Shown piece after piece: positions 43,245 to 52,032 of a stretch of 64,000 nucleotides of DNA. Location: NCBI RefSeq assembly GCF_030814835.1, contig NZ_JAUSVS010000015.1, positions 1-64,000 of the forward strand, read 5' to 3'. How positions within the stretch are numbered: position 1 is the first letter of the stretch; the number at the start of each line of letters is the position of its first letter. The DNA comes from Caulobacter ginsengisoli. Lineage in GTDB: Bacteria; Pseudomonadota; Alphaproteobacteria; Caulobacterales; Caulobacteraceae. The notes beneath the pieces were generated by a model, which made no database searches, was not told the DNA's origin, and saw only the letters and a program-made list of their open reading frames with translations. The position numbers and the translations under genes were made by a program.

Positions 43245-43274
43245 AAAGGGCCGCCCGGCTTTACCGGACGGCCC
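43245..43274 (-). terminator. Rho-independent terminator of tRNA-Ala
   Basis: On the minus strand, GGGCCGTCCGG, loop TAAAG, CCGGGCGGCCC and TTT follow the tRNA 3' end by 4 bases. The stem has one G-T pair. It is the closest to a classical terminator in the left half of the window. Confidence 0.75.
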
Positions 43275-43278
43275 TTGT

Positions 43279-43354
43279 TGGTGGAGCTAAGCGGAGTCGA
43301 ACCGCTGACCTCTTGAATGCCATTCAAGCGCTCTACCAGCTGAGCTATAGCCCC
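43279..43354 (-). tRNA. tRNA-Ala (anticodon GGC)
   Basis: The minus-strand sequence folds into a cloverleaf of 76 nt with CCA encoded. The acceptor stem GGGGCTA/TAGCTCC pairs with one G-T, the D-arm has GCTCAGCTGGTAGAGC, and the anticodon stem CTTGA/TCAAG holds loop ATGGCAT, so the anticodon is GGC. The T-arm contains GGTTCGACTCC. A terminator follows. Confidence 0.96.
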
Positions 43355-43492
43355 GAAGATCGGGTCGCCGCCGGGTGTGGCCGGCGGCGAGGGCGGGGTA
43401 ATAGGCTGAGCGGCTCATCCGATCAAGCCCGCCACCCCGCGATTTTTTGCCCCGCCCACTGAAAATCCAGCGGGAGAGGGGCGAAAGGGACC

Positions 43493-43963
43493 TCAGATGT
43501 CCTCGTCGCCCTCTTCCGGCAGGCCCTCGATCTCGTCGTCGAAGTCCTCGTCCTCGTCGTCTTCGAGGAAGGGAACGTCGTCGGCTTCTTCTTCCAGGGT
43601 CTCTTCGGCGAAGTCGACGCCCAGGTCGTCGGCCGGGGCCGGCGGGGTCACCGCGTCGGGATCGGCCTCGTCGTCGTCGGCCTCGACCGGCTCGACGGCG
43701 GCGGCGTCGTCGATCTCGGGGGTGTCATCGACCTCGTCCTCGAAGCCATCGGGCTCCTCGGGCGTGGGCTTCACTTCTTTTTCTTCGGCGTCCTCGTAGT
43801 CGGCGGGGCCGGAACGGGCCCGGACCCGGCGCGAGCGCAGGGCTTCTTCGGGGTCGAAGTCCTCACCGCACTTGGGGCAATGGGCCGGGCGGCGGCCCAG
43901 GTCGTAGAACTTCGATTGGCAGTTGGGGCAAATCTGTTTTGCGCCCAGTTCGGGATTGGCCAA
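43493..43963 (-). CDS. FYDLN-acid (TIGR02300) zinc-ribbon protein
   Basis: The 156-residue protein has an N-terminal zinc ribbon, ICPNCQSKFYDLGRRPAHCPKCG, followed by a long Asp/Glu-rich tail (DDDEADPD, EDDEDEDFDDE). The TIGR02300 family is found in alphaproteobacteria and has no defined role. I choose TTG 43963 with AAGGAT upstream, since family members begin with A-(N/K)PELG; an in-frame GTG-type extension to 44023 is not protein-like. It is divergent from aroA. Confidence 0.86.
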   Translation of the reverse strand: MANPELGAKQICPNCQSKFYDLGRRPAHCPKCGEDFDPEEALRSRRVRARSGPADYEDAEEKEVKPTPEEPDGFEDEVDDTPEIDDAAAVEPVEADDDEADPDAVTPPAPADDLGVDFAEETLEEEADDVPFLEDDEDEDFDDEIEGLPEEGDEDI

Positions 43964-44092
43964 TTTGGCGATCCTTGAAAGGGGAAAATGGCTTGGTGCG
44001 GAAAGCGGCGGCTCCCTTGCCACGCGAGCGAGGCGCTGTCAAAAGCAATCCCCCTTGTCTCCACTTATAGACCCGAAGGCGCTTCCAGGATC

Positions 44093-45412
44093 ATGACTGC
44101 CGCCACCATGACCGCCCGTCCGGGCGGCCCGCTGAACGGCCATGTCCGCCTGCCCGGCGACAAGTCGATTTCCCACCGTGCTTTGATCCTCGGGGCCCTG
44201 GCCAGCGGGGTCACCGAGATCGACGGCCTGCTCGAAGGCGAGGACGTGCTGGCCACCGGACGGGCCATGCAGGCCTTCGGCGCTCATGTCGAGCGGCTGG
44301 GCGAAGGCCGCTGGCGGGTCGAGGGCCAGGGGGGCTTCAAAGCCCCCACCGAGACCATCGATTGCGGCAACGCCGGCACCGGGGTGCGGCTGATCATGGG
44401 CGCCGCCGCGGGTTTCGATTTCGAGGCGACCTTCACCGGCGACGCGTCGCTGCGGAAGCGGCCGATGGGCCGGGTGCTGGATCCGCTCAAGGCCATGGGC
44501 GCGCATTATCAGGCCATGGAGGGCGGGCGGTTGCCGCTCACGCTCAAAGGGGGCGGGCTGAAGGGCATCCAATACCGCCTGCCCATGGCTTCGGCCCAGG
44601 TGAAGTCGGCGGTGCTGCTGGCCGGGCTGCAGGCGCACGGCGAGGTGGTGGTCATCGAGCCGGAAGCCACCCGCGACCACACCGAGCGGATGTTCCGCGC
44701 CTTCGGCGTGACCGTGGATGTGGAAGACACCGCCGACGGCCGGGTGATCCGCATGGCCGGCGGCCAGCCGCTGTCGGGGACGAAGGTGTTCGTGCCGGGC
44801 GATCCGTCCTCGGCCGCCTTTCCGCTGGTCGCGGCCCTGGTCACGCCGGGGTCGAGCGTCACCATCGAGGGCATGCTGCTCAATCCGCTGCGGGCCGGGC
44901 TGGTCGACAGCCTGATCGAGATGGGCGGCGACATCACCATTTCCAACGAGCGCGAGGCCGGCGGCGAGCCGGTCGGCGACGTCACCGCCCGCCATTCGGC
45001 GCTGAAGGGGATCGTCGTGCCGCCCGAGCGGGCCCCGGCGATGATCGACGAATACCCGGCCCTGGCCGTGGCCGCCGCCTTCGCGACCGGCGAGACCGTC
45101 ATGCGGGGCGTGGGCGAAATGCGGGTCAAGGAGAGCGACCGCATCGCCCTGATGGCCCAGGGGCTGGAGGCCTGCGGGGTCGATGTCGAGGAGGAGCCGG
45201 AAGGCTTCATCGTCCGCGGCAATGGCCAGCCGCCGCGCGGCGGGGTGACGATCGAGACGGAAGGCGACCACCGCATCGCCATGAGCTTCCTGGTCATGGG
45301 CCTGGCCGCGCAGTCGGCGGTGACGGTGGACGAGCCCGGCATGATCGCCACCAGCTTCCCGACCTTCGGCGCCATGATGCGTGGGCTCGGCGCCAGCCTC
45401 GAGGAGGCCTGA
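44093..45412 (+). CDS. aroA: 3-phosphoshikimate 1-carboxyvinyltransferase (EPSP synthase)
   Basis: The 439-residue enzyme joins shikimate-3-phosphate and PEP in aromatic amino-acid synthesis. LPGDKSISHRALILGALASG, GNAGTGVRLIMG, DASLRKRPMGRV, MASAQVKSAVLLAGL and PTFGAMM belong to the class II (CP4-like) branch. At the position equal to CP4 Ala100 this protein has Gly (GNAGTG), the residue of inhibitor-sensitive enzymes, though sensitivity is inference. ATG 44093 fits family starts. The stop TGA is followed at once by cmk GTG. Confidence 0.96.
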   Translation: MTAATMTARPGGPLNGHVRLPGDKSISHRALILGALASGVTEIDGLLEGEDVLATGRAMQAFGAHVERLGEGRWRVEGQGGFKAPTETIDCGNAGTGVRLIMGAAAGFDFEATFTGDASLRKRPMGRVLDPLKAMGAHYQAMEGGRLPLTLKGGGLKGIQYRLPMASAQVKSAVLLAGLQAHGEVVVIEPEATRDHTERMFRAFGVTVDVEDTADGRVIRMAGGQPLSGTKVFVPGDPSSAAFPLVAALVTPGSSVTIEGMLLNPLRAGLVDSLIEMGGDITISNEREAGGEPVGDVTARHSALKGIVVPPERAPAMIDEYPALAVAAAFATGETVMRGVGEMRVKESDRIALMAQGLEACGVDVEEEPEGFIVRGNGQPPRGGVTIETEGDHRIAMSFLVMGLAAQSAVTVDEPGMIATSFPTFGAMMRGLGASLEEA

Positions 45413-46057
45413 GTGGGATTCCTGATCGCCGTCGACGGGCCGGCCGCCTCGGGCAAGGGCACCATCGCCGCCAAGCTGGCCAGGCTCTACGGCTATCCGG
45501 CGCTCGACAGCGGGCTGCTCTACCGCGCCGTGGGCGTGCGGCTGCTGGCCGAGGGCGGCGATCTCTCCGACGTGGCGGCGGCGACGGCGGTAGCCCGCAC
45601 CCTGGACCCCGCCGAGCTGGAAAAGCCCGAGGTCCGCACCCGCGCGGCCGGCGAGGCGGCCAGCCGGGTCGCCATCCACACGCCCGTCCGGGAATGCCTG
45701 CGCGACTTCCAGCGGGCCTTCGCGGCGCAGGAGCCCGGCGCGGTGATCGACGGTCGCGACATCGCCACGGTCATCGCCCCCTGGGCCCCGGCCAAGCTGT
45801 TCGTCACCGCCAGCCCCGAAGTGCGGGCCGAACGCCGCTGGCGCCAGCTGACGGCCCAGGGCGAGGCGGTCGAATACGCCGACATCCTGGCCGACATCCG
45901 GATCCGGGACGAACGCGACAGCGGCCGCAGCGACTCGCCGATGGTCCGGGCCGACGACGCGGTCTTGCTCGACACCAGCGAAATGACTATAGACGGCGCC
46001 TTCGATGCGGCCCGCCGTATCGTCGAGGCGGCGCGCGCCAACTGGTCGGGTAACTGA
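45413..46057 (+). CDS. cmk: Cytidylate kinase
   Basis: The 214-residue P-loop kinase phosphorylates CMP and dCMP. The N-terminal IAVDGPAASGKGTIAAKLA is the nucleotide loop, YPALDSGLLYRAVG the CMP-binding block, and VIDGRDIATVI with RDERDSGR the lid and catalytic regions. It begins with GTG 45413 directly after aroA. The aroA-cmk-rpsA order is conserved across many proteobacteria, so an operon with rpsA is likely. Confidence 0.95.
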   Translation: MGFLIAVDGPAASGKGTIAAKLARLYGYPALDSGLLYRAVGVRLLAEGGDLSDVAAATAVARTLDPAELEKPEVRTRAAGEAASRVAIHTPVRECLRDFQRAFAAQEPGAVIDGRDIATVIAPWAPAKLFVTASPEVRAERRWRQLTAQGEAVEYADILADIRIRDERDSGRSDSPMVRADDAVLLDTSEMTIDGAFDAARRIVEAARANWSGN

Positions 46058-46141
46058 CCGAGCGGCAAATCCAATCGCGCCAGGACCTCGCGGCCGCGGG
46101 ACGCTTTTTACCGACATCAACCACCTGACGCCCGGACTCTC

Positions 46142-46157
46142 CGCGCAATTGTGCGCG
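46142..46157 (+). promoter_or_regulatory. Leader hairpin upstream of rpsA
   Basis: CGCGCA, loop ATTG and TGCGCG form a perfect 6-bp hairpin 34 bp before the rpsA ATG. S1 leaders in other bacteria use structured regions for autogenous control; whether this one does is inference. Confidence 0.35.
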
Positions 46158-46191
46158 TGGCCCGGCCAACCTAAGAAGACCGATAGACCGT

Positions 46192-47904
46192 ATGACCGAC
46201 GTATCCTCTTTCAACCCGACCCGCGACGACTTCGCGGCGATGCTCGATTCCTCGATGGGCGGCGGCAACGATTTTGCCGAAGGCACCGTCATCCAGGGCA
46301 AGATCGTTGGCATCGAGAAGGACTTCGCCATCGTTGACGTGGGCCTGAAGACCGAAGGCCGCATCCTGCTGAAGGAATTCGGCGTCGACGAGAACGGCAA
46401 GGCCATCGTCGGCATCGGCGCCACTGTCGAAGTCTTCCTGGAGCGGGTCGAAAACGCCCTGGGCGAAGCGGTGATCAGCCGCGAAAAGGCCAAGCGCGAA
46501 GAAGCCTGGACCCGCCTGGAAGCGGTGTTCGAGCGCAACGAGCCGGTCGTGGGTTCCATCGTCGGCCGGGTCAAGGGCGGCTTCACCGTCGACCTGGGCG
46601 GCGCCAGCGCCTTCCTGCCGGGCTCGCAAGTCGACATCCGCCCCGTGCGCGACGTCGGCCCGCTGATGAACAAGGAACAGCCCTTCGCCATCCTGAAAAT
46701 GGACCGTCCGCGCGGCAACATCGTCGTCTCGCGCCGGGCCATCCTGGAAGAAGCCCGCGCCGAACAGCGCACCGAGCTGGTCAGCCAGCTGCAAGAGGGC
46801 GAAATCCGCGAAGGCGTGGTCAAGAACATCACCGACTACGGCGCGTTCGTGGACCTGGGCGGCATCGACGGCCTGCTGCACGTCACCGACATGAGCTGGA
46901 AGCGCGTCTCGCACCCCAGCCAGGTCCTGGCCGTGGGCGACACCGTCAAGGTGCAGATCGTCAAGATCAACCCCGACACCCAGCGCATCTCGCTCGGCAT
47001 GAAGCAGCTGCAGTCCGATCCCTGGGATGGCGTCGAAGCCAAATACCCGGTCGGCTCGCGCTTCACCGGCCGGATCACCAACATCACCGACTACGGCGCG
47101 TTCGTTGAACTGGAAGCCGGCGTCGAGGGCCTGGTCCACGTCTCGGAAATGTCCTGGACCAAGAAGAACGTCCACCCCGGCAAGATCGTCTCCACCAGCC
47201 AAGAAGTGGACGTCATCGTGCTGGACGTCGATCCGTCCAAGCGCCGGGTGTCGCTGGGCCTCAAGCAGGCCATGCCCAACCCGTGGGAAGCCTTCATCGA
47301 GGCCCACCCGATCGGCTCGACCGTCGAGGGCGAAGTCAAGAACGCCACCGAGTTCGGCCTGTTCGTCGGCCTCGACAACGACATCGACGGCATGGTGCAC
47401 CTGTCGGACCTGGACTGGAACGTGTCGGGCGAAGAAGCCATGGCCAAGTTCAAGAAGGGCGACATGGTCAAGGCCAAGGTCCTGGACGTCGACGTCGAGA
47501 AGGAGCGCATCAGCCTGGGCGTCAAGCAGCTGGCCGGCGATCCGATGGCCGGCGACACCTACCGCAAGGGTCAGACCGTCACCGTCACGGTGACCGAGAT
47601 CACCAGCGGTGGCATCGAGGTCAAGTTCGGTGAAGACGACGCCGCCATGACCGCCTTCATCCGCAAGTCGGACCTCAGCCGCGACCGCCAGGAGCAGCGC
47701 CCCGAGCGTTTCGCCGTCGGCGACCGCGTCGACGCCCAGATCGCCAACATCGACAAGGCGGCGCGTCGCGTCTCGCTGTCGATCAAGTCGCTGGAAATGG
47801 CCGAGGAAAAGGAAGCCATCGAGCAGTTCGGCTCGTCGGACTCCGGCGCCTCGCTGGGCGACATCCTGGGCGCGGCCCTGCGCGAGAAGGCCCAGAAGGA
47901 CTAA
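46192..47904 (+). CDS. rpsA: 30S ribosomal protein S1
   Basis: The 570-residue protein has six S1 domains, readable by repeats such as VDVGLKTEGRILLKEF, VDLGGASAFLPGS, TDYGAFVDLGGIDGLLHVTDMSW, TDYGAFVELEAGVEGLVHVSEMSW and TEFGLFVGLDNDIDGMVHLSDLDW. It binds mRNA leaders on the ribosome, allowing initiation on structured messages. The gene ends with a strong terminator at 47930. An upstream hairpin at 46142 may control it. Length is typical of alphaproteobacterial S1. Confidence 0.98.
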   Translation: MTDVSSFNPTRDDFAAMLDSSMGGGNDFAEGTVIQGKIVGIEKDFAIVDVGLKTEGRILLKEFGVDENGKAIVGIGATVEVFLERVENALGEAVISREKAKREEAWTRLEAVFERNEPVVGSIVGRVKGGFTVDLGGASAFLPGSQVDIRPVRDVGPLMNKEQPFAILKMDRPRGNIVVSRRAILEEARAEQRTELVSQLQEGEIREGVVKNITDYGAFVDLGGIDGLLHVTDMSWKRVSHPSQVLAVGDTVKVQIVKINPDTQRISLGMKQLQSDPWDGVEAKYPVGSRFTGRITNITDYGAFVELEAGVEGLVHVSEMSWTKKNVHPGKIVSTSQEVDVIVLDVDPSKRRVSLGLKQAMPNPWEAFIEAHPIGSTVEGEVKNATEFGLFVGLDNDIDGMVHLSDLDWNVSGEEAMAKFKKGDMVKAKVLDVDVEKERISLGVKQLAGDPMAGDTYRKGQTVTVTVTEITSGGIEVKFGEDDAAMTAFIRKSDLSRDRQEQRPERFAVGDRVDAQIANIDKAARRVSLSIKSLEMAEEKEAIEQFGSSDSGASLGDILGAALREKAQKD

Positions 47905-47929
47905 CTTCAGTCCTGAACTGAAAATGATT

Positions 47930-47962
47930 GCGGCGGCTCCGGGAAACCGGGGCCGCCGTTTT
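47930..47962 (+). terminator. Rho-independent terminator after rpsA
   Basis: CGGCGGCTCCGG, loop, CCGGGGCCGCCG and TTTT form a strong hairpin with a T-run 26 bp after the stop. It marks the end of the aroA-cmk-rpsA transcript and precedes the family A copy 3 element. Confidence 0.85.
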
Positions 47963-48019
47963 CGTATGATGGCCTGCGCCTTCACTCGAACGCCCGCGGC
48001 TCGCACGCTCTGCGCAAAG

Positions 48020-48220
48020 TGTGGCGGGAAGGAAGACAAGGGGAAGAAGAAGCGTGAGCGGCTGCGCCAGGGATGCGCCGCCGCGGGCCGTCTTCAAGGC
48101 CGGGGATTTATTGAGGCGCGAAGCGCCTCCCTAACGATCGGCGTTTTGGGGAGTAGCTTGGGAAAGCACCTCAGCTTGCGCTTCTTCTTCCCCTTGTCTT
48201 CCTTTCCAGTTTAATCCCAC
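48020..48220. repeat. Family A long inverted repeat, copy 3
   Basis: The left arm (48020-48061; GGAAGGAAGACAAGGGGAAG) pairs with the right arm (48179-48220). The inner hairpin GAGGCGC-gaa-GCGCCTC is at 48113-48129. The left arm lacks the ATTAAACTGG segment kept in the right arm, so it has lost its outer end. It is followed by CATGCCGCCCG, as in copy 2. Apart from the terminator, this repeat and a 9-bp tandem repeat, I see no gene in the 536 bp between rpsA and ihfB. Confidence 0.85.
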
Positions 48221-48260
48221 GCCCCATGCCGCCCGCCGCGTTGGCGGCCAAGCCTCCCCG

Positions 48261-48287
48261 TTCGTGCTTTTCGTGTTTTTCGTGGTT
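48261..48287. repeat. Three-unit 9-bp tandem repeat
   Basis: TTCGTG occurs at 48261, 48270 and 48279, each followed by a 3-base T-rich or G-containing spacer (CTT, TTT, GTT). It sits about 155 bp upstream of ihfB and near the end of the family A element. Its function is unknown. Confidence 0.7.
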
Positions 48288-48440
48288 CATTCTTGCAGCG
48301 CCTGACGGCAATCCAAGGCCGGCAAAGGCGTCTGTCTCGTTTTTAACCCATGCAACCCCTTGAAGAATCCCGACTCCTTGGGCAATGGTCGCCTCACTGC
48401 CTCGCGGCGCTCCCCCCGCGCGCTCCTCATGGGATACCCT

Positions 48441-48722
48441 ATGATCAAGTCCGAGCTGATTGCCCGGCTCGCCGCCGAGAACCCTCACCTCACCCAGCGT
48501 GACGTGGAGCGGGTGGTCACCGTGATCCTGGAAAAGATGATCGGGGCGCTGGAAGATGGCGGCCGGGTCGAGCTGCGCGGCTTCGGGGCCTTCTCGGTCC
48601 GCTCGCGCCCGGCCCGCGCGGGCCGCAACCCGCGCACCGGCGAGGCGGTCGATGTGCGCGCCAAGCATGTGCCCTTCTTCAAGAGCGGCAAGGAGCTCCG
48701 GGCGCGCCTCAACGCCGATTAG
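48441..48722 (+). CDS. ihfB: Integration host factor beta subunit
   Basis: The 93-residue DNA-bending protein has MIKSELIARLAAENPHLTQRDVERVV, the arm block RNPRTGEAVDVRAKHVPFFK and SGKELRARLN. The R-N-P tip intercalates DNA. ATG 48441 starts the family sequence exactly; the frame upstream to 48360 is not homologous. IHF sites are important for sigma-54 and origin control in this bacterial group. The mscL gene follows after 9 bp. Confidence 0.95.
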   Translation: MIKSELIARLAAENPHLTQRDVERVVTVILEKMIGALEDGGRVELRGFGAFSVRSRPARAGRNPRTGEAVDVRAKHVPFFKSGKELRARLNAD

Positions 48723-48731
48723 GAGTTCTTC

Positions 48732-49241
48732 ATGAGCGTCTTCAAGGAATTCCGCGAGTTCATCGCCCGCGGCAACGTCATCGACCTGGCCGTCGGGGTG
48801 ATCATCGGCGCGGCCTTCAACGGCATCGTCAAGAGCCTGGTCGACGAGGTGGTCATGCCGCCGATCGGCCTGGTGCTGGGCAAGATCGATTTCTCGGACC
48901 TGAAATGGGTGCTGCAGCCCGCCAATGCCGCCACCAAGACGGCCGAGGTCGCCATCCAGTACGGCGCCTTCATCAACACCGTCATCCAGTTCGTGATCGT
49001 GGCCTGGGTGGTGTTCCTGATGGTCAAGGGCGTCAACGCCATCCGCCGCAAGGACGCCGCCGCCCCGGCCCCCGCCGAGCCACCCGCCCCGACCCCGACC
49101 GAGGCCCTGCTTTCCGAGATTCGCGACCTGCTGAAGGGCGAGCATCCTGCGCCGTCGGCCGCCACCGCCTCGCCGGCCAAGGCCGCTCCCGCCGCCAAAC
49201 CCGCTGCCCGCAAGGCGCCGGCCCGCAAGAAGACCAGTTGA
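48732..49241 (+). CDS. mscL: Large-conductance mechanosensitive channel with long tail
   Basis: The 169-residue protein has the full MscL core (FKEFREFIARGNVIDLAVGVIIGAAFNGIVKSLVDEVVMPP). After a second helix (FINTVIQFVIVAWVVFLMVKGVN) the terminal helix LLSEIRDLLKG is followed by an Ala/Pro/Lys-rich tail (about 130-169). Usual MscL is about 130-140 residues, so the tail is an extension seen in many alphaproteobacteria. It releases solutes at hypo-osmotic shock. The stop overlaps the next ATG (TGATG). Confidence 0.95.
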   Translation: MSVFKEFREFIARGNVIDLAVGVIIGAAFNGIVKSLVDEVVMPPIGLVLGKIDFSDLKWVLQPANAATKTAEVAIQYGAFINTVIQFVIVAWVVFLMVKGVNAIRRKDAAAPAPAEPPAPTPTEALLSEIRDLLKGEHPAPSAATASPAKAAPAAKPAARKAPARKKTS

Positions 49242-50119
49242 TGCGTTTCCGCCTGTTCGCCGGCCTGGCTCTGACCCTGGCCCTCGCCGGCAGCGCCTTC
49301 GCCGCCGGCGAGCCCGTGCGCATGCCGAACAAGAACCTGCTGGACCTGCAGTCGCAGCCGGAGCGGGTCGGCGACCACTGGCGCTTCCTCAGCATCACGG
49401 AGGATATCGTCGCCGGTCCCCGGCCAAGCCGGCAGACCAATCGCCAGACCTTCGACCTTGAGGTGATTGGCCTTTCGGGCGGAGCCATCACCCTGCGCTA
49501 CACCCTGCGCGAGGTCGAAATCGTCGACGACAGCCAGCCGGGCATCGACAAGGCGGTGAAGGCCTATCTGGGCATCCCCATCGAGTTCGAGGCGCGCCAG
49601 GGCTACGAGCCCGACCGTATCACCAACTGGCCGCAGGTGCGGGGGGCCTATTTCAAGGCCCTGGACCGCCTGGCGCCGGGCGATGCGACCGAGCGCCAAC
49701 AGCTGGGGGACTATTTCGACGTGCTGGAAGCCGATCCCGAGGAGCTGGCGCGCGCCGTACTGGGCGACGTCTTCGTCCTGGCCGGCATGCAGCAGGCCGC
49801 CGCGCCCCGCGACCGTTTCGTGATCGAACCGCGCAGCATCGACCTGGGCGCCGGCCACACCCTGGTGCTGAGCGGCTGGATGGGCCTGGACAGCGAGGAC
49901 CCCGGCCGGTGCCAGGCGACCTGGAGCCGCGAAACCCGCCGGGTGACCGATGCCGGCCCGCAGAGCGTGGACAGCGACCTCAACACCACCGCCACCCTTT
50001 CCACCCGCGACGGCTGGGGGCTGTCGCTCAAGGAGGTCGAAGTGACCAAGATCGGCGCCGAAACCGAGAGCAAGACCATCGTCCTGACCCGCCAGGGCGC
50101 CGCTCCGGGCTGCGGCTGA
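49241..50119 (+). CDS. Secreted hypothetical protein
   Basis: The 292-residue precursor has a signal peptide (cleaved about residue 22, AFAAGEPV). The mature part is a beta-rich domain without Cys except near the end. Blocks include GDHWRFLSITEDIV, LDLGAGHTLVLSGW-like (SIDLGAGHTLVLSGWMG) and ETESKTIVLTRQG. I recognise no family. It overlaps the stop of mscL by one base and precedes trpF by 37 bp, so it may be translated from the mscL message. Confidence 0.75.
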   Translation: MRFRLFAGLALTLALAGSAFAAGEPVRMPNKNLLDLQSQPERVGDHWRFLSITEDIVAGPRPSRQTNRQTFDLEVIGLSGGAITLRYTLREVEIVDDSQPGIDKAVKAYLGIPIEFEARQGYEPDRITNWPQVRGAYFKALDRLAPGDATERQQLGDYFDVLEADPEELARAVLGDVFVLAGMQQAAAPRDRFVIEPRSIDLGAGHTLVLSGWMGLDSEDPGRCQATWSRETRRVTDAGPQSVDSDLNTTATLSTRDGWGLSLKEVEVTKIGAETESKTIVLTRQGAAPGCG

Positions 50120-50156
50120 TGCGCATCCGCCCAGCGCCGCCGGCCGCAGGCTGAGC

Positions 50157-50792
50157 ATGGCCGGCGCGAAGATCTGCGGGCTTTCGACCGCCGAGACGGT
50201 GGCTGCGGCGCTGGAGGGCAGGGCCGAGTTCATCGGCTTCATGTTCTTCCCCAAGAGCCCCCGCGTCGTCGATCCCGAGACGGCGGCGCGGCTGGCGGCG
50301 CCGGCGCGGGGGAAGACAAGGATCGTGGCGGTGACGGTCGATTCCGACGACGCCCTGCTCGACCACCTCGCGGTGCTGAAGCCCGACCTCATCCAGCTGC
50401 ACGGCCAGGAAACGCCCCAGCGCGCCGCCGCCATCCGCGCCCGCACCGGGGCCGGGCTGATCAAGGTGCTGCCGGTCGCCACCGCCCATGACATCGACGC
50501 CGCCAATCACTTCGACGGCCTAGTCGAGCACCTGATGTTCGAGGGCAGGCCGCCGCCCGACGCCGACCGGCCGGGCGGGATCGGGGCGAAATTCGACTGG
50601 GGCCTGCTGGCCGGGCGTCGCTGGCAGAAGCCGCATTTTCTGGCAGGCGGCCTCAACCCCTGGAACGTTCAGGAGGCCCTGGATCAATCGGGCGCGCCCA
50701 TCGTGGACGTTTCCTCTGGCGTGGAGCGCGGGGCTGGCCTAAAGGACCCCGGCCTCATTTCGGCCTTCCTGGAAGCGGTCCGCCGCGCCTGA
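50157..50792 (+). CDS. trpF: Phosphoribosylanthranilate isomerase
   Basis: The 211-residue TIM-barrel enzyme catalyses the third step of tryptophan synthesis. KICGLSTAETVAAAL holds the catalytic Cys, IQLHGQETPQRAA the substrate region and LAGGLNPWNVQEAL plus VDVSSGVERGAGLKD the phosphate-binding end with catalytic Asp. It heads the trpF-trpB-trpA-accD cluster seen in Caulobacter relatives. Confidence 0.96.
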   Translation: MAGAKICGLSTAETVAAALEGRAEFIGFMFFPKSPRVVDPETAARLAAPARGKTRIVAVTVDSDDALLDHLAVLKPDLIQLHGQETPQRAAAIRARTGAGLIKVLPVATAHDIDAANHFDGLVEHLMFEGRPPPDADRPGGIGAKFDWGLLAGRRWQKPHFLAGGLNPWNVQEALDQSGAPIVDVSSGVERGAGLKDPGLISAFLEAVRRA

Positions 50793-50808
50793 GCACAAGA
50801 CGCCCAAG

Positions 50809-52032
50809 TTGACGACGCCCGTTACCGCCAAGCCCAACGACTGGACCGCCTATCCCGACGCCACGGGCCGCTTCGGAGACTATGGCGGCCGCTATGTCGC
50901 CGAGACCCTGATGCCGCTGGTCCTGGACCTGGACGGCGCCTACGAGGCGGCCAAGGCCGACCCGGCGTTCCAGAGCGAACTGAACGGCTATCTGACCCAC
51001 TATGTCGGCCGGCCCAGCCCGCTGTATTTCGCGGCGCGCCTCAGCGAGAAGTTCGGGGCCCGCATCTGGCTCAAGCGCGAGGAGCTGAACCACACCGGCG
51101 CGCACAAGATCAACAACTGCATGGGCCAGATCCTGCTGGCCATGCGGATGGGCAAGACCCGGATCATCGCCGAGACCGGCGCCGGCCAGCATGGCGTGGC
51201 CACGGCCACGGTCTGCGCCCGCTTCGGCCTGCCCTGCGTGGTCTATATGGGCGCGGTGGATGTCGAGCGGCAGAAGCCCAACGTCTTCCGCATGAACCTG
51301 CTGGGGGCCGAGGTGCGGCCCGTGACCAGCGGCGCGGCGACCCTCAAGGACGCCATGAACGAGGCCATGCGCGACTGGGTGACCAATGTCGCCGACACCT
51401 ACTACCTGATCGGCACGGCGGCGGGGCCGCATCCCTATCCGGCCATGGTCCGCGACTTCCAGTCGGTGATCGGGACCGAGATCCGCGAGCAGATCCTCAA
51501 GGAAGAGGGCCGGCTGCCCGACGCGGTCGTGGCCTGTGTCGGCGGCGGCTCGAACGCCATCGGCACCTTCCATCCCTTCCTGGCCGACGAGAGCGTGCGC
51601 ATCTTCGGGGTCGAGGCCTCGGGCCACGGCCTGGACACCGACAAGCACGCCGCCTCCCTGACCGGCGGCCGGCCGGGGGTGCTGCACGGCAACAAGACCT
51701 ATCTGCTGCAGGACGCCGACGGCCAGATCCTCGACGCCCACTCCATCTCGGCCGGGCTCGACTATCCGGGTATCGGGCCAGAGCACAGCTGGCTGCACGA
51801 TGTCGGCCGGGCGCAATACCTGACCTGCACCGACAACGAGGCCCTGGCCGCCTTCCAGTACACGGCCCAGCTCGAGGGGATCATCCCCGCCCTGGAATCC
51901 AGCCACGCCATCGCCAAGCTGGGCGAAGTCGTCGAGCGGGTCGGCCGGGACAGCGTCATCGTCCTCACCCTCTCGGGCCGGGGCGACAAGGACGTCAACA
52001 CCGTGGCCAACGCCCTGGGGCTGACCATTTGA
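50809..52032 (+). CDS. trpB: Tryptophan synthase beta chain
   Basis: The 407-residue PLP enzyme condenses indole with serine. RPSPLYFAARL, the PLP-lysine motif LNHTGAHKINN, GAGQHGVATATVCA and CVGGGSNAIGTFH are complete. It starts with TTG 50809 and overlaps trpA by 4 bp. Together the chains form an alpha2-beta2 complex channelling indole. Confidence 0.97.
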   Translation: MTTPVTAKPNDWTAYPDATGRFGDYGGRYVAETLMPLVLDLDGAYEAAKADPAFQSELNGYLTHYVGRPSPLYFAARLSEKFGARIWLKREELNHTGAHKINNCMGQILLAMRMGKTRIIAETGAGQHGVATATVCARFGLPCVVYMGAVDVERQKPNVFRMNLLGAEVRPVTSGAATLKDAMNEAMRDWVTNVADTYYLIGTAAGPHPYPAMVRDFQSVIGTEIREQILKEEGRLPDAVVACVGGGSNAIGTFHPFLADESVRIFGVEASGHGLDTDKHAASLTGGRPGVLHGNKTYLLQDADGQILDAHSISAGLDYPGIGPEHSWLHDVGRAQYLTCTDNEALAAFQYTAQLEGIIPALESSHAIAKLGEVVERVGRDSVIVLTLSGRGDKDVNTVANALGLTI

